Positions 50,588 through 59,366 of a stretch of DNA of 64,000 bases are shown here, one piece after another. The notes beneath the pieces were generated by a model. That model was given only the letters and a program-made list of their open reading frames with translations. It was not told the DNA's origin and made no database searches. This DNA is from Klebsiella variicola (GTDB lineage Bacteria > Pseudomonadota > Gammaproteobacteria > Enterobacterales > Enterobacteriaceae), in the NCBI RefSeq assembly GCF_000828055.2, contig NZ_CP010523.2, forward strand, positions 4,712,001-4,776,000, read 5' to 3'. Both the position numbers and the translations under genes were made by a program. The stretch's first letter is position 1, and each line of letters begins with the position of its first letter.

Positions 50588-51598
50588 CTATGGCCGCAAG
50601 GCGCAAATCTCATCATGCAATGAACGACTGATGGTAACCCCCTGCTGCTCACTCTGCTGACGGCAGGCGAACCGCCGCTCGCCCGGCAGCCGCGCCCCCT
50701 GATCCTGCATCGCATTGAACAGCGTTTCGGCGCGCGCCAGCTGCTCCTGTGCCTGCGCGCCGAGAAAGCGCTGCGGATCCAGCGCCAGAATCAGCTCGCC
50801 GCCGTAGGGGAGACCGCCCGCGCCATTATCCCACGCCAGCGATTCGGCGCTGGTCATATCGCCGATAAGCGGCCCGGCCAGCAGCTCAACCATTGCCGCC
50901 AGCGCCGAGCCCTTATGGCCGCCGAAGGTTAACATCGCGCCGTTCAGCACCTCTGCGGCATCGGTCGTTGGCTGTCCCTGACTGTCGATTCCCCACCCTT
51001 CCGGTAGCGCTTTGCCGGCGCGCTGATGCAGCTGGATCTCGCCGCGCGCCGCGGCGCTGGTCGCCATATCAACAATAAACGGCGGCTTGTCCCGCCGCGG
51101 CCAGCCAAAGGCGATAGGGTTGGTGCCGAACAGCGGACGCGTGCCGCCCGCCGGGGCGACCCAGGCGTGGCTTGGCGTACAGGCCAGCCCCACCAGCCCT
51201 GCCTCGGTCAACGGCTCAATATCGGCAAACAGCGCGGAAAAATGGACGCAGCGATTAATCGCCAGCGCCGCAATGCCGTTGTGCCGCGCCTTCTCCAGCA
51301 GCAGCGGCAGCGCGCGCTCGTAGGCCAGCAGGGAAAAAGCGCCCCCGGCATCCGCCCGCGCAATCGCCGGCGCCTGGTCGTGGATCTGCGGCTCGGCATC
51401 AGGCGATACCTTACCTTTGCGCAAGGTATCGACAATGCCCAACAGCCGCCACAGGCCGTGGGAAGCGCAGCCGTCGCGCTCCCCGGCAGCCACGTTACGG
51501 GCGATGGCCGCCGCGTGGTCGGCGCCGAATCCATTGGCGCTGAGCACCGCCAGCGCCAGGTCATAAGCTTCAGGTAACGATAGAGTTACCGACTCCAT
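50588..51598 (-). CDS. Ldh2-family NAD(P)H oxidoreductase, possible delta-1-pyrroline-2-carboxylate reductase
   Basis: A 336-residue malate/L-lactate dehydrogenase (Ldh_2) family protein. Motifs include NVAAGERDGCASHGLWRLLG near the N-terminus, FGTNPIAFGWPR and GGHKGSALAAMVELLAG. The family includes ureidoglycolate dehydrogenase and delta-1-pyrroline-2-carboxylate reductases (DpkA/LhpI-like). As the last gene of the hydroxyproline operon the imine reductase role fits best, but this is inference from context. It lies 11 bp after the permease gene and follows AGGAGAACAGT. Confidence 0.75.
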   Translation of the reverse strand: MESVTLSLPEAYDLALAVLSANGFGADHAAAIARNVAAGERDGCASHGLWRLLGIVDTLRKGKVSPDAEPQIHDQAPAIARADAGGAFSLLAYERALPLLLEKARHNGIAALAINRCVHFSALFADIEPLTEAGLVGLACTPSHAWVAPAGGTRPLFGTNPIAFGWPRRDKPPFIVDMATSAAARGEIQLHQRAGKALPEGWGIDSQGQPTTDAAEVLNGAMLTFGGHKGSALAAMVELLAGPLIGDMTSAESLAWDNGAGGLPYGGELILALDPQRFLGAQAQEQLARAETLFNAMQDQGARLPGERRFACRQQSEQQGVTISRSLHDEICALRP

Positions 51599-51609
51599 AC
51601 TGTTCTCCT

Positions 51610-53211
51610 TTACTCTTCTTCGTCTCCGCTAAAATTAGCCTGCGGCAGGCAGCTGCGCGCGCCCCAGTAGTAAATCCCCAACGACATCGCCGCCACCAGC
51701 ACCGTATCCCAGGGGTGACCGATAACATTAAGCCCGCCGAAGCTGCCCAGCCAGGAAAAGAGGATAATCAACGCATAAAACACGATCAGCCACAGCGAAG
51801 ACTTCACCTGCTGCGCCAGGCTCACGGCATGTTCCGGCACCTGACCTTTGCACATCACGTAGACGACAAACATCACGATTTGCAGCCCCAGCAGCCACGA
51901 GAGCGTATTCCAGCCTGACCAGTAGACAATCAGCGCCGAGATCATAAACGATACCGGGCCGATGATGCCGAAGGCGCGCACGCGGAACGGCCGCGGCAGA
52001 TCCGGCGCGTTGCGGCGCAGCCCGGCAGCGGTCACCGGAGCGATGGCGTAGCTCAGCACCAGGGCAGCCGACACCACGCTAATCAGCTGTTCCCAGGAGG
52101 GGAACGGCAGCGTCCAGAAGATTGAAAGCCCGAAGGTCAGCCACAGCGCCGGACGCGGAATCCCGGACGCTTTATCGATATGGGTAAAGGCTTTAAAGAA
52201 AGTACCCGCCTTCGCCCAGCCGTAGATCACCCGCGGCGTCGCGTTCATATAGATATTGCCGGTGCCGCTCGGGGAGATGATCGCATCGCTTATCACCATA
52301 AAGGCCAGCCAGCCCATGCCGAGGGTAATGGCAATATCGCGATACGGCAGCGAGAACTGTTTGCTCACCTCGGCCCAACCGCCGTTCAGCATTTCGGTGG
52401 GGATACTGCCAAGGAACGCCAGCTGCAGCAGCACGTAGATAATCGTCGACAGCACCACTGATAAAATCAACGCAATAGGGATAGTCCGCTGCGGCTTTTG
52501 TACTTCGCTGGCCACCGAGATAATCGGCGTCAGTCCCAGATAAGCGAAGATAATTCCGCCCGCGCTGATCGCCGCTTCCACCCCGGACATGCCGAATGGC
52601 GCAATCCCCTGCGCGTGCAGGTTCTCCGGTTTAAAGAAGGCGAACAGCGTCACCACCACCAGCAGCGGCACCAAAAACTTGAGCACGCTGATGAAGTTGT
52701 TCGATCGGGCGAAGGTCTTAACGCTGTAGTAGTTAAGCGCAAAGAAGAAACAGAGCAGCAGGAACTGCACCACCCACCCCAGCAGCGTCGGCGAACTGGA
52801 ACCCGGCTGGGTCAGCGCCGGAAACCAGGCGGCGGCATATTGCCGGGCGGCGACAATTTCAATCGAGATCAGGCTGGAGAAAGCGATCAGGGTGATGAAC
52901 CCCAGCAGATAGCCCATCAGCTCACCGTGGGAAAAGACCGGGTAGCGAATAATGCCGCCGGCGCGCGGCAGCGCCGCCCCCAGCTCGCAGTAGACAATCC
53001 CCAGCAGCAATACTGCAAAGCCGCCGATCACCCACGAGGCGATCCCGGCCGGACCGGCGATGGAGGCCACGTGGCTGGCGGCGAATAACCATCCGGAGCC
53101 GAATATCGCCCCCAGGCCGATAAAGGTGAGATCGGTCAGGGTCAGCTGTTTTTTAAACTTACCCGACTCAGCAACGCGGGTTTGACTGTTATGCGTAGTG
53201 TGAATGGTCAT
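51610..53211 (-). CDS. APC-family amino acid permease, probably for hydroxyproline
   Basis: A 533-residue amino acid-polyamine-organocation transporter with about 12-14 membrane segments; the first helix carries GLGAIFGSGWLFAASHV, the usual unwound substrate site, and SDAIISPSGTGNIYMNATPRV is typical of a bacterial subgroup. The N-terminus is hydrophilic and the C-terminus ends SGDEEE. Its place between the semialdehyde dehydrogenase and Ldh2 genes suggests uptake of 4-hydroxyproline. The substrate is inferred. Confidence 0.8.
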   Translation of the reverse strand: MTIHTTHNSQTRVAESGKFKKQLTLTDLTFIGLGAIFGSGWLFAASHVASIAGPAGIASWVIGGFAVLLLGIVYCELGAALPRAGGIIRYPVFSHGELMGYLLGFITLIAFSSLISIEIVAARQYAAAWFPALTQPGSSSPTLLGWVVQFLLLCFFFALNYYSVKTFARSNNFISVLKFLVPLLVVVTLFAFFKPENLHAQGIAPFGMSGVEAAISAGGIIFAYLGLTPIISVASEVQKPQRTIPIALILSVVLSTIIYVLLQLAFLGSIPTEMLNGGWAEVSKQFSLPYRDIAITLGMGWLAFMVISDAIISPSGTGNIYMNATPRVIYGWAKAGTFFKAFTHIDKASGIPRPALWLTFGLSIFWTLPFPSWEQLISVVSAALVLSYAIAPVTAAGLRRNAPDLPRPFRVRAFGIIGPVSFMISALIVYWSGWNTLSWLLGLQIVMFVVYVMCKGQVPEHAVSLAQQVKSSLWLIVFYALIILFSWLGSFGGLNVIGHPWDTVLVAAMSLGIYYWGARSCLPQANFSGDEEE

Positions 53212-53226
53212 GGTGATGCCCTTGCG

Positions 53227-54831
53227 TCAATGAGAGGAGGAAATCGCTTCCCGGGTCCACTGGCCGTTGACCAGGCGCAGCAGGTTCAAAGGGTTCGCAT
53301 CCTGCAGCGCCGGCGGTAACAGGGCGGCGGGCGCGTTCTGCAGACAGACCGGGCGCAGAAAGCGTTCAATCGCCCGGCTGCCGACCGAAGTCCCGCGTGC
53401 GTCGGTGGTCGCCGGCCACGGGCCGCCGTGGACCATCGCATCGCACACTTCCACGCCGGTGGGATACCCGTTAAACAGCACCCGTCCGGCCTTCTCACAA
53501 AGCAGCGGTAGCAGGCTCGCCGCCAGCGGGCCATCATCCGCCTCGGCATGCAGCGTCGCGGTGAGCTGACCCTGCAGCGCTTTCACCACCGCCTGCAGCT
53601 GGGCCACGTCGTCCACTTCCACCAGTAGCGATAACGGGCCGAAAACTTCGGTCTGCAGCAGCGTATCCTGCGCCAGCAGATCCTCGACCTGAGCCTGCCA
53701 CAGCAGGGTCTGCGCCTGCCCGGCGCCGGCGGCGATGCCGCTCGCCAACTTCTCGATACGCGGGTGCGCCGCCAGTGCCGCCACTCCCTGACGGTAGTGC
53801 TGAAGGGTCGGCGCATTGAGCAACACCTGCGGCGTGGAGTCCGCTACCGCCGCGCACAGCGCCGACTTGAAGCGTTCCAGCCCGGCGCCGCGCAGCGCCA
53901 GAATCAGCCCCGGACGGGTACAGAACTGGCCGCCGCCGAGGGTGAATGACGCCACCAGCTCGTTTGCCAGCGCCCCGGCCCGCGTCTGCAGCGCCTGCGG
54001 CAGAATAATCAATGGGTTAATCGCCGACATTTCAGCAAACAGCGGAATTGGCTGCGGGCGCTGCTGCGCCAGCTGATACAGCGCCTTACCGCCGGCCAAC
54101 GAACCGGTAAAGCCAACGGCCTGAATCGCCGGATGACGGACCAATTCGGCGCCGATATCGGTCCCGAAAATCATATTGAATACGCCGCCGGGTAAACCGC
54201 ACCGTACCACCGCCCTGACGATCGCCTCGGCGGTCAGCTCGGCGGTGGCCATATGGCCCGGATGGGCCTTCACCACCACCGGGCAGCCAGCCGCCAGCGC
54301 CGAGGCGGTATCGCCGCCAGCGGTAGAAAAGGCCAACGGAAAGTTGCTGGCGCCAAACACCGCCACCGGCCCTAACGCCTGCTGATACTGGCGCAGGTCC
54401 GGGCGCGGCAGCGGCTGACGGTCGGCTAAGGCGGTATCAATACGGGCGGCGAAGGTATCACCGCGCAGGATCACGTCAGCAAACATCCGCAACTGGCCGC
54501 TGGTGCGCGCCCGCTCTCCCTGTAGCCGCGCCAGCGGCAGCGCGGTCTCCTGCCCGGCGATAGCAAAAAACGGCTCGCCCAGCGCGTCCAGTTCATCGGC
54601 AATCGCGCAGAGAAAGTGCGCCCGCTGCTGCGGCGTGGTTTGTGAATAGACGGCAAAGGCCTGCTGCGCGGCTTCTGCGGCCAGTGCGGCTTCCTCACGG
54701 GAAGCCGGATAAAAGCGGTGGCCGGTGGCTTCGCCGTCCACCGCCCGCAGGCTCAATAGCGTCGCCTCACCGCTGGCAATACGGCGTCCGGCGATAAACT
54801 GCCGTCCCGCCATGGTCTGAGATGCATTCAT
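53227..54831 (-). CDS. Alpha-ketoglutarate semialdehyde (2,5-dioxovalerate) dehydrogenase
   Basis: An aldehyde dehydrogenase of 534 residues, the size of the type III alpha-ketoglutarate semialdehyde dehydrogenases. The catalytic cysteine is C304 (GGGQFCTRPG) and the general base E267 (LFAEMSA); cofactor contact GASNFPLAF at 160-168. It would oxidise the product of the DapA-like deaminase to alpha-ketoglutarate, ending hydroxyproline degradation. It follows GGAGTCACT, 14 bp after the deaminase gene, and precedes the permease by 15 bp. It corresponds to LhpG of pseudomonads. Confidence 0.87.
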   Translation of the reverse strand: MNASQTMAGRQFIAGRRIASGEATLLSLRAVDGEATGHRFYPASREEAALAAEAAQQAFAVYSQTTPQQRAHFLCAIADELDALGEPFFAIAGQETALPLARLQGERARTSGQLRMFADVILRGDTFAARIDTALADRQPLPRPDLRQYQQALGPVAVFGASNFPLAFSTAGGDTASALAAGCPVVVKAHPGHMATAELTAEAIVRAVVRCGLPGGVFNMIFGTDIGAELVRHPAIQAVGFTGSLAGGKALYQLAQQRPQPIPLFAEMSAINPLIILPQALQTRAGALANELVASFTLGGGQFCTRPGLILALRGAGLERFKSALCAAVADSTPQVLLNAPTLQHYRQGVAALAAHPRIEKLASGIAAGAGQAQTLLWQAQVEDLLAQDTLLQTEVFGPLSLLVEVDDVAQLQAVVKALQGQLTATLHAEADDGPLAASLLPLLCEKAGRVLFNGYPTGVEVCDAMVHGGPWPATTDARGTSVGSRAIERFLRPVCLQNAPAALLPPALQDANPLNLLRLVNGQWTREAISSSH

Positions 54832-54845
54832 AGTGACTCCTGTGC

Positions 54846-55766
54846 TCAGAGGCCGACATCCGGCAGCGTCGGACGAGTGGCCAGCGCCTGTTCAACGATC
54901 GCCACCACCTGCTGGCGCGTTTCGCCTTCCAGCGCCAGACGCGGCGGACGGGTAATGGCGCTGCCGCGGCCCAGCAACTCTTCACACAGCTTGATGCACT
55001 GCACCAGATCCGGACGCGCATCGAGATGCAGCAGCGGCATGAACCAGCGGTACAGCGCCATCGCCTCTTCGTAACGCTGCTGGCGGGCGAGACGGAATAA
55101 CGTTTCCCCTTCGCGCGGGAAGGCGTTGGACATTCCGGAGATCCAGCCTTCCGCGCCGACGGCGATGCTTTCCACCACCACGTCATCCAGCCCGGCAAAC
55201 AGCACGAAGCGGTCGCCAACGGTGTTACGCAGGTCGATAAAGCGGCGGGTATCGCCGGAGGAGTCTTTAAAGCAGACGATGTTGTCGCAGTCAGTCAGGG
55301 TGGCGAGAATGTCCGGCGTCACGTCGTTTTTGTAAATCGGCGGGTTGTTGTAGACCATAATCGGCAGGTCGGTAGCGCTCGCCACGCTGCGGAAGTGGGC
55401 CGCGGTTTCATGCGGTTTTGAGGAGTAGACCAGCGCCGGCATCACCATGATCCCGTCGACGCCGACGCGCTCCGCCTCTTTCGCCATTTTCTGGGCGAAG
55501 GCGGTGGTGAACTCGGCCACCCCGGCGATGACCGGAATTTTGCCGCCGGCGGCATCCTTCGCCACCTCGATAATCTGTAGTTTTTCATCGGTGCTCAGCG
55601 AGGTGTTTTCACCCACGCTGCCGCATACCACCAGCCCGGAAACGCCATCTTTCACCAGGTTTTTCATCACCGCGTGAGTGGCGTCTAAATCGAGGGAGTA
55701 ATCGCTACGAAACTGCGTGCTGACCGCCGGGAATACGCCGCTCCAGTGAATCGCTTTTTTGCTCAT
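54846..55766 (-). CDS. DapA-family 1-pyrroline-4-hydroxy-2-carboxylate deaminase
   Basis: A class I aldolase-fold protein of the DHDPS/NAL family, 306 residues, with Schiff-base K167 (VCFKDSSGD), Y139 (MVYNNPP) and the N-terminal GSVGENTSLS. In hydroxyproline pathways such a protein (LhpC) deaminates delta-1-pyrroline-4-hydroxy-2-carboxylate to alpha-ketoglutarate semialdehyde. Its neighbours supply both the substrate (D-hydroxyproline dehydrogenase) and the next step (aldehyde dehydrogenase). It is the first gene of the leftward operon; a 21-bp element shared with the epimerase promoter lies 110 bp upstream. Confidence 0.87.
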   Translation of the reverse strand: MSKKAIHWSGVFPAVSTQFRSDYSLDLDATHAVMKNLVKDGVSGLVVCGSVGENTSLSTDEKLQIIEVAKDAAGGKIPVIAGVAEFTTAFAQKMAKEAERVGVDGIMVMPALVYSSKPHETAAHFRSVASATDLPIMVYNNPPIYKNDVTPDILATLTDCDNIVCFKDSSGDTRRFIDLRNTVGDRFVLFAGLDDVVVESIAVGAEGWISGMSNAFPREGETLFRLARQQRYEEAMALYRWFMPLLHLDARPDLVQCIKLCEELLGRGSAITRPPRLALEGETRQQVVAIVEQALATRPTLPDVGL

Positions 55767-55875
55767 GCTCGGTTCCTTGTCGTCATTTTGTTAAGTCGAA
55801 GTGAATGAATGGTGAATATTCACTGACAGATTGACGTGTCGCGGAACCGGCGGCTTGTCGGTTTTCCCTCAATAC

Positions 55876-55896
55876 AATGACGAAATTAGCACAGTC
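55876..55896 (-). promoter_or_regulatory. Shared element A, candidate operator of the hydroxyproline regulator
   Basis: Read toward the deaminase gene, this 21-mer is GACTGTGC, TA, ATTTCGTCATT. It is identical at 19 of 21 positions to the element upstream of the epimerase gene (56951-56971), in the same orientation relative to the gene it precedes. It lies between the deaminase and the PAS-AraC gene. Confidence 0.7.
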
Positions 55897-55917
55897 GGCA
55901 AAAGTGTGAGCCAGCGT

Positions 55918-56742
55918 TTATCCGAGCAGCGTGAGGCGAAAATCGCGCGGCGTCGAGCCGGTCATCGCCTTGAACTGGCGGCTAAAGGCGCTGTGATCGG
56001 TATACCCGCACTGCAGGGCGATATCGGTAATCGGCGTATCGCCAGCCAGCAGTTCGGTCGCTTTTTCCAGCCGCACTTTGTGGATCATCTGCCGCGGAGT
56101 GAGATGAAAGATCCGTTTGCAGTAGCGTTCGATCTGCGCAATCGACATCCCGCTTAAGGCGGTTAACTCTTCCATGGCGATCGGCCGGTGATAATGGCGG
56201 CGGATATGATCGTCGACGATCGCCAGCCGCTGCCACGCCGGATGGCGGGCATGAGCCTCCTGCAGATCGTGCGAGATCCCGGCCATGCCGATCACCTGCC
56301 CGCGGACATCGCGCAGCGCCAGTTTCTGCGTCAGGCACCAGCCGCGCTCGCGGCCATTGTAGAGATGCATTTCCAGCTGATCGCGCAGGGTCACACCTTC
56401 GCGCAACACCCGCAGATCCTGTTCGGTATAACCCTGACCCAGCGCGGAAGGAAAGACATCAGCGGAGGTTTTGCCCAGCAGCGAGGAGACGCTTTTGAAA
56501 CCACAGCGGCGGGCCAGCGTCAGGTTCGCCAGCAGATAGCGCGCCTGACGATCTTTGATAAAAAAGACCACATTAGGAATGGCATTGAGCAGGGGCGCAA
56601 TCAGCGCCAGCGCATTCAGCAGCGCGGGCATATTTTCCGGCCGCTGGCGCGCCAGCCCTTCGCAGATCTGGCTCAGCTCATCGACGGCCAGCTCAGGTTG
56701 GTTAACCGCGCGCGGCGGCGCCGCATCAGAAACACCGATCAT
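55918..56742 (-). CDS. PAS-AraC transcription regulator of the hydroxyproline cluster
   Basis: A 274-residue regulator with an N-terminal PAS-type sensor (about 45-160: NAIPNVVFFIKDRQARYLLAN, then RGQVIGMAGISHDL) and a C-terminal AraC double helix-turn-helix (MEELTALSGMSIAQIERYCKRIF and ITDIALQCGYTDHSAFSRQFKAMTG). In pseudomonads an AraC-type LhpR activates hydroxyproline genes; this is its positional counterpart. The start follows GAGGAGGCCTT. It is flanked on both sides by the shared 21-bp element, which it probably binds (inference). Confidence 0.85.
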   Translation of the reverse strand: MIGVSDAAPPRAVNQPELAVDELSQICEGLARQRPENMPALLNALALIAPLLNAIPNVVFFIKDRQARYLLANLTLARRCGFKSVSSLLGKTSADVFPSALGQGYTEQDLRVLREGVTLRDQLEMHLYNGRERGWCLTQKLALRDVRGQVIGMAGISHDLQEAHARHPAWQRLAIVDDHIRRHYHRPIAMEELTALSGMSIAQIERYCKRIFHLTPRQMIHKVRLEKATELLAGDTPITDIALQCGYTDHSAFSRQFKAMTGSTPRDFRLTLLG

Positions 56743-56950
56743 AAGGCCTCCTCATGGTAAGTGACCGAAGGATATTTATTCACTTTCCGTTAACACCTCA
56801 AGCAGCATCCCTCGGTTTTGCGATCCTGGATCCGCTTTACGCCTTCCCCTGATTTAGCCACTGGCGCAATGGTCACTTTCGGTTTACCACAGCATTAAGC
56901 AAATGATTAATAAGAAATAACTATGTGAAATAGAAATATACCGCGCTCAT

Positions 56951-56971
56951 GACTGTGCAGATTTCGTCATT
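56951..56971 (+). promoter_or_regulatory. Shared element B, candidate operator of the hydroxyproline regulator
   Basis: GACTGTGC, AG, ATTTCGTCATT lies 81 bp before the epimerase start codon. Its TTTCGTCA continues into a perfect inverted repeat with TGACGAAA (56962-56984, 7-base spacer). The rest of the 310-bp divergent gap 56743-57052 shows no gene. Confidence 0.7.
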
Positions 56972-57052
56972 TTCTCTGACGAAAGCGCTCAAGCAGGTCG
57001 GGAAAGGTTGCGCCAGCATGATGAAACATGTTGTTAACTTCCGGAGAGCCTG

Positions 57053-58000
57053 ATGACCGCGCCACGCCCCCCTGTTACGTTGAGAGCTATTGATTCACAT
57101 ACCGGCGGCGAACCGACCCGCCTGATCGTTGACGGATTCCCCGACCTCGGCGGCGGCAGCATGGCGGAGCGCCGCGACCGCTTCGCCCGCGACTTCGACC
57201 ATTGGCGTCAGGCGGCCATTCTCGAACCGCGCGGCAATGACGTACTGGTCGGCGCGCTGCTGTGCAAACCGGTCTCGGCAGCGGCTACCGCTGGCGTGAT
57301 TTTCTTCAACAACGCCGGTTTTCTGAATATGTGCGGCCACGGCACAATCGGGCTTATCGCCTCGCTGGCCTGGCTTGGGCGTATCCAGCCCGGCGTACAT
57401 CTGATTGAAACACCGGTCGGCGACGTAAGCGCTACGTTGCACGACGATGGCAGCGTATCGGTGCAAAACGTCCCGGCCCGCCGCTGGAAAAAACAGATCC
57501 GCGTTGAGACCGCGCATGGTCCCGTCATCGGCGATATTGCCTGGGGCGGCAACTGGTTTTTCCTGATTAACGACCACCCGTTCGCCATTACCCCCGAACA
57601 TATTCCACAGCTCACCGCCTACGCCTGGGCAGTGCGCGAGGGGCTGGAAGCCGCGGGGATCCGCGGCGACGACGGCGGCGTTATCGACCATATCGAACTC
57701 TTCGCCGATGACGATACCGCCGACAGCCGCAACTTCGTACTCTGTCCGGGAAAGGCCTGGGATCGCTCGCCGTGCGGTACCGGCACCAGCGCCAAGCTGG
57801 CCTGCCTGGCGCAGGATGGCAAGCTGCAGCCGGGGGAAATCTGGCGTCAGGCCAGCATCATCGGCAGCCAGTTTACCGCCAGCTACCAGCGCACCGCGGA
57901 AGGCATCATCCCAACGATCCGCGGCGAAGCCTGGGTGTGTGGAGACAACCAGTTGATCCTCAACCCTGACGATCCCTTCTGCTGGGGGATCGCGCCGTGA
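57053..58000 (+). CDS. 4-hydroxyproline 2-epimerase (proline racemase family)
   Basis: It converts trans-4-hydroxy-L-proline to cis-4-hydroxy-D-proline. The 315 residues carry both catalytic cysteines of the racemase/epimerase type: C94 in [10 protein letters not shown] and C241 in [12 protein letters not shown]. The second cysteine argues against a trans-3-hydroxyproline dehydratase, where a threonine stands there. The start follows CCGGAGAGCCTG. It is the first gene of the rightward operon and overlaps the next gene by 4 bp. It corresponds to LhpA of Pseudomonas. Confidence 0.9.
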   Translation: MTAPRPPVTLRAIDSHTGGEPTRLIVDGFPDLGGGSMAERRDRFARDFDHWRQAAILEPRGNDVLVGALLCKPVSAAATAGVIFFNNAGFLNMCGHGTIGLIASLAWLGRIQPGVHLIETPVGDVSATLHDDGSVSVQNVPARRWKKQIRVETAHGPVIGDIAWGGNWFFLINDHPFAITPEHIPQLTAYAWAVREGLEAAGIRGDDGGVIDHIELFADDDTADSRNFVLCPGKAWDRSPCGTGTSAKLACLAQDGKLQPGEIWRQASIIGSQFTASYQRTAEGIIPTIRGEAWVCGDNQLILNPDDPFCWGIAP

Positions 58001-59106
58001 AGCAGTGTGATGTCATCGTGATCGGCGCCGGGATCATCGGCGCCGCCTGCGCGTGGCAGCTGGCGAAGCGGGGGCAGAGCGTGACGCTTATCGACGACGG
58101 TCAGCCCGGCGCCACGGCGGCAGGTATGGGCCATCTGGTGTGCATGGATGACGACCCCGCCGAGCTTGCATTATCGGCATGGTCGCTGGAACGCTGGCGC
58201 GCTATCACGCCACGGATGCCCGACAATTGCGCCTGGCGCGGCTGCGGCACGCTGTGGCTGGCGGAAAGCGAAGAAGAGATGGCCGTCGCGGGCGAAAAAC
58301 TGCGGCGGCTGGCCAGCTATCAGGTGCCCAGCGAACGCCAGACCCCGCAGCAGATCGCCGGGCGCGAACCGCTGCTGCGCGGCGGGCTGGCGGGCGGCCT
58401 GTGGGTGCCAGGCGATGGCATCCTTTACGCGCCAAACGTCGCCCGCTGGCTGATGGCCGATGCCGGAGACCATCTTACCTGCCTGCACGACAGCGCGCAG
58501 GCGATTACCGAACCGCAGGTGCTGCTCGCCAGCGGCAAACGGCTACAGGCGCGGGCCATCGTGGTGGCCTGCGGACTTGAAGCCAACGCGCTGTTAGCGG
58601 AAAACTGGCTGCGACCGAAAAAAGGCCAACTGGCGATTACCGATCGCTACCGGCCGCGGGTGCATCACCAGCTGGTTGAGCTGGGTTACGGCGCCAGCGC
58701 CCATGGCGGCGGCACCTCGGTGGCGTTTAACCTTCAGCCGCGGCCAACCGGCCAGCTGCTGATTGGCTCTTCGCGTCAGTTTGATAACCGTGAGCGCGAG
58801 TTGGATCTGCCCTTGCTGGCGCAGATGCTCGATCGCGCCCGCCATTTCGTTCCGGCGCTGGCGACGTTGAATATCATCCGCTGCTGGAGCGGCCTGCGCG
58901 CCGCCTCGCAGGATGGCAACCCGCTGATCGGCCCGCATCCCACGCGCCGTGGCGTATGGCTGGCGCTGGGCCATGAAGGGCTGGGCGTCACCACCGCTCC
59001 GGCCACAGCTGAACTGCTGGCGGCGCAGATCCTCGATGAACGCTGCCCATTGGCGCCCGACGCCTGGCTCCCGGCCCGTTTGTGTCAACAGGAGGCGATT
59101 GCATGA
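57997..59106 (+). CDS. D-hydroxyproline dehydrogenase, FAD (DAO-type) catalytic subunit
   Basis: A D-amino acid oxidase-fold flavoprotein of 369 residues with [15 protein letters not shown] at 7-21 and the C-terminal [18 protein letters not shown]-binding segment. With the next two genes it forms a multi-subunit dehydrogenase oxidising cis-4-hydroxy-D-proline to the pyrroline. GTG 57997 overlaps the epimerase stop (GTGA), and the gene in turn overlaps the ferredoxin-like subunit (ATGA). It corresponds to LhpB. Confidence 0.87.
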   Translation: MKQCDVIVIGAGIIGAACAWQLAKRGQSVTLIDDGQPGATAAGMGHLVCMDDDPAELALSAWSLERWRAITPRMPDNCAWRGCGTLWLAESEEEMAVAGEKLRRLASYQVPSERQTPQQIAGREPLLRGGLAGGLWVPGDGILYAPNVARWLMADAGDHLTCLHDSAQAITEPQVLLASGKRLQARAIVVACGLEANALLAENWLRPKKGQLAITDRYRPRVHHQLVELGYGASAHGGGTSVAFNLQPRPTGQLLIGSSRQFDNRERELDLPLLAQMLDRARHFVPALATLNIIRCWSGLRAASQDGNPLIGPHPTRRGVWLALGHEGLGVTTAPATAELLAAQILDERCPLAPDAWLPARLCQQEAIA

Positions 59107-59366
59107 AGGCCACGCTCACTATCACCATTGATGGCGAAGCGCTGACGGTGCCGGAAGGCATTAGCGTGGCGGCGGCGCTGGCGTTGACCGGCGACCCCAC
59201 CACCCGCCAGGCGGTTAACGGCGAGCTCCGCGCGCCGTTTTGCGGCATGGGCGTCTGCCAGGAGTGCCGGGTCACCGTCGATGGCCTTCGGGTGCTGGCC
59301 TGCCAGACCCTGTGCCGGGCCGGTATGCAAATAGAAAGGAGCCACGATGAACACGCTGCGCTGTGA
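59103..59366 (+). CDS. D-hydroxyproline dehydrogenase, small [2Fe-2S] subunit
   Basis: An 87-residue ferredoxin-like protein with cluster cysteines C47, C52, C55 and C67 (FCGMGVCQEC and LAC). Such subunits pass electrons in soxA/hcnA-type three-part amine dehydrogenases. ATG 59103 is used (behind CAGGAGGCGATTGC and overlapping the upstream stop); a reading from 59082 adds seven residues. It overlaps the next gene by 20 bp. Confidence 0.87.
   Translation: MKATLTITIDGEALTVPEGISVAAALALTGDPTTRQAVNGELRAPFCGMGVCQECRVTVDGLRVLACQTLCRAGMQIERSHDEHAAL

Noticed and set aside
29807-55909. The 12-mer GGCAAAAGTGTG near the pobA promoter (about 29804) and near the deaminase promoter (about 55897)
   Set aside because: Too short and unsupported by neighbouring bases; the two AraC-type regulators are of different subfamilies. 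Probably chance.
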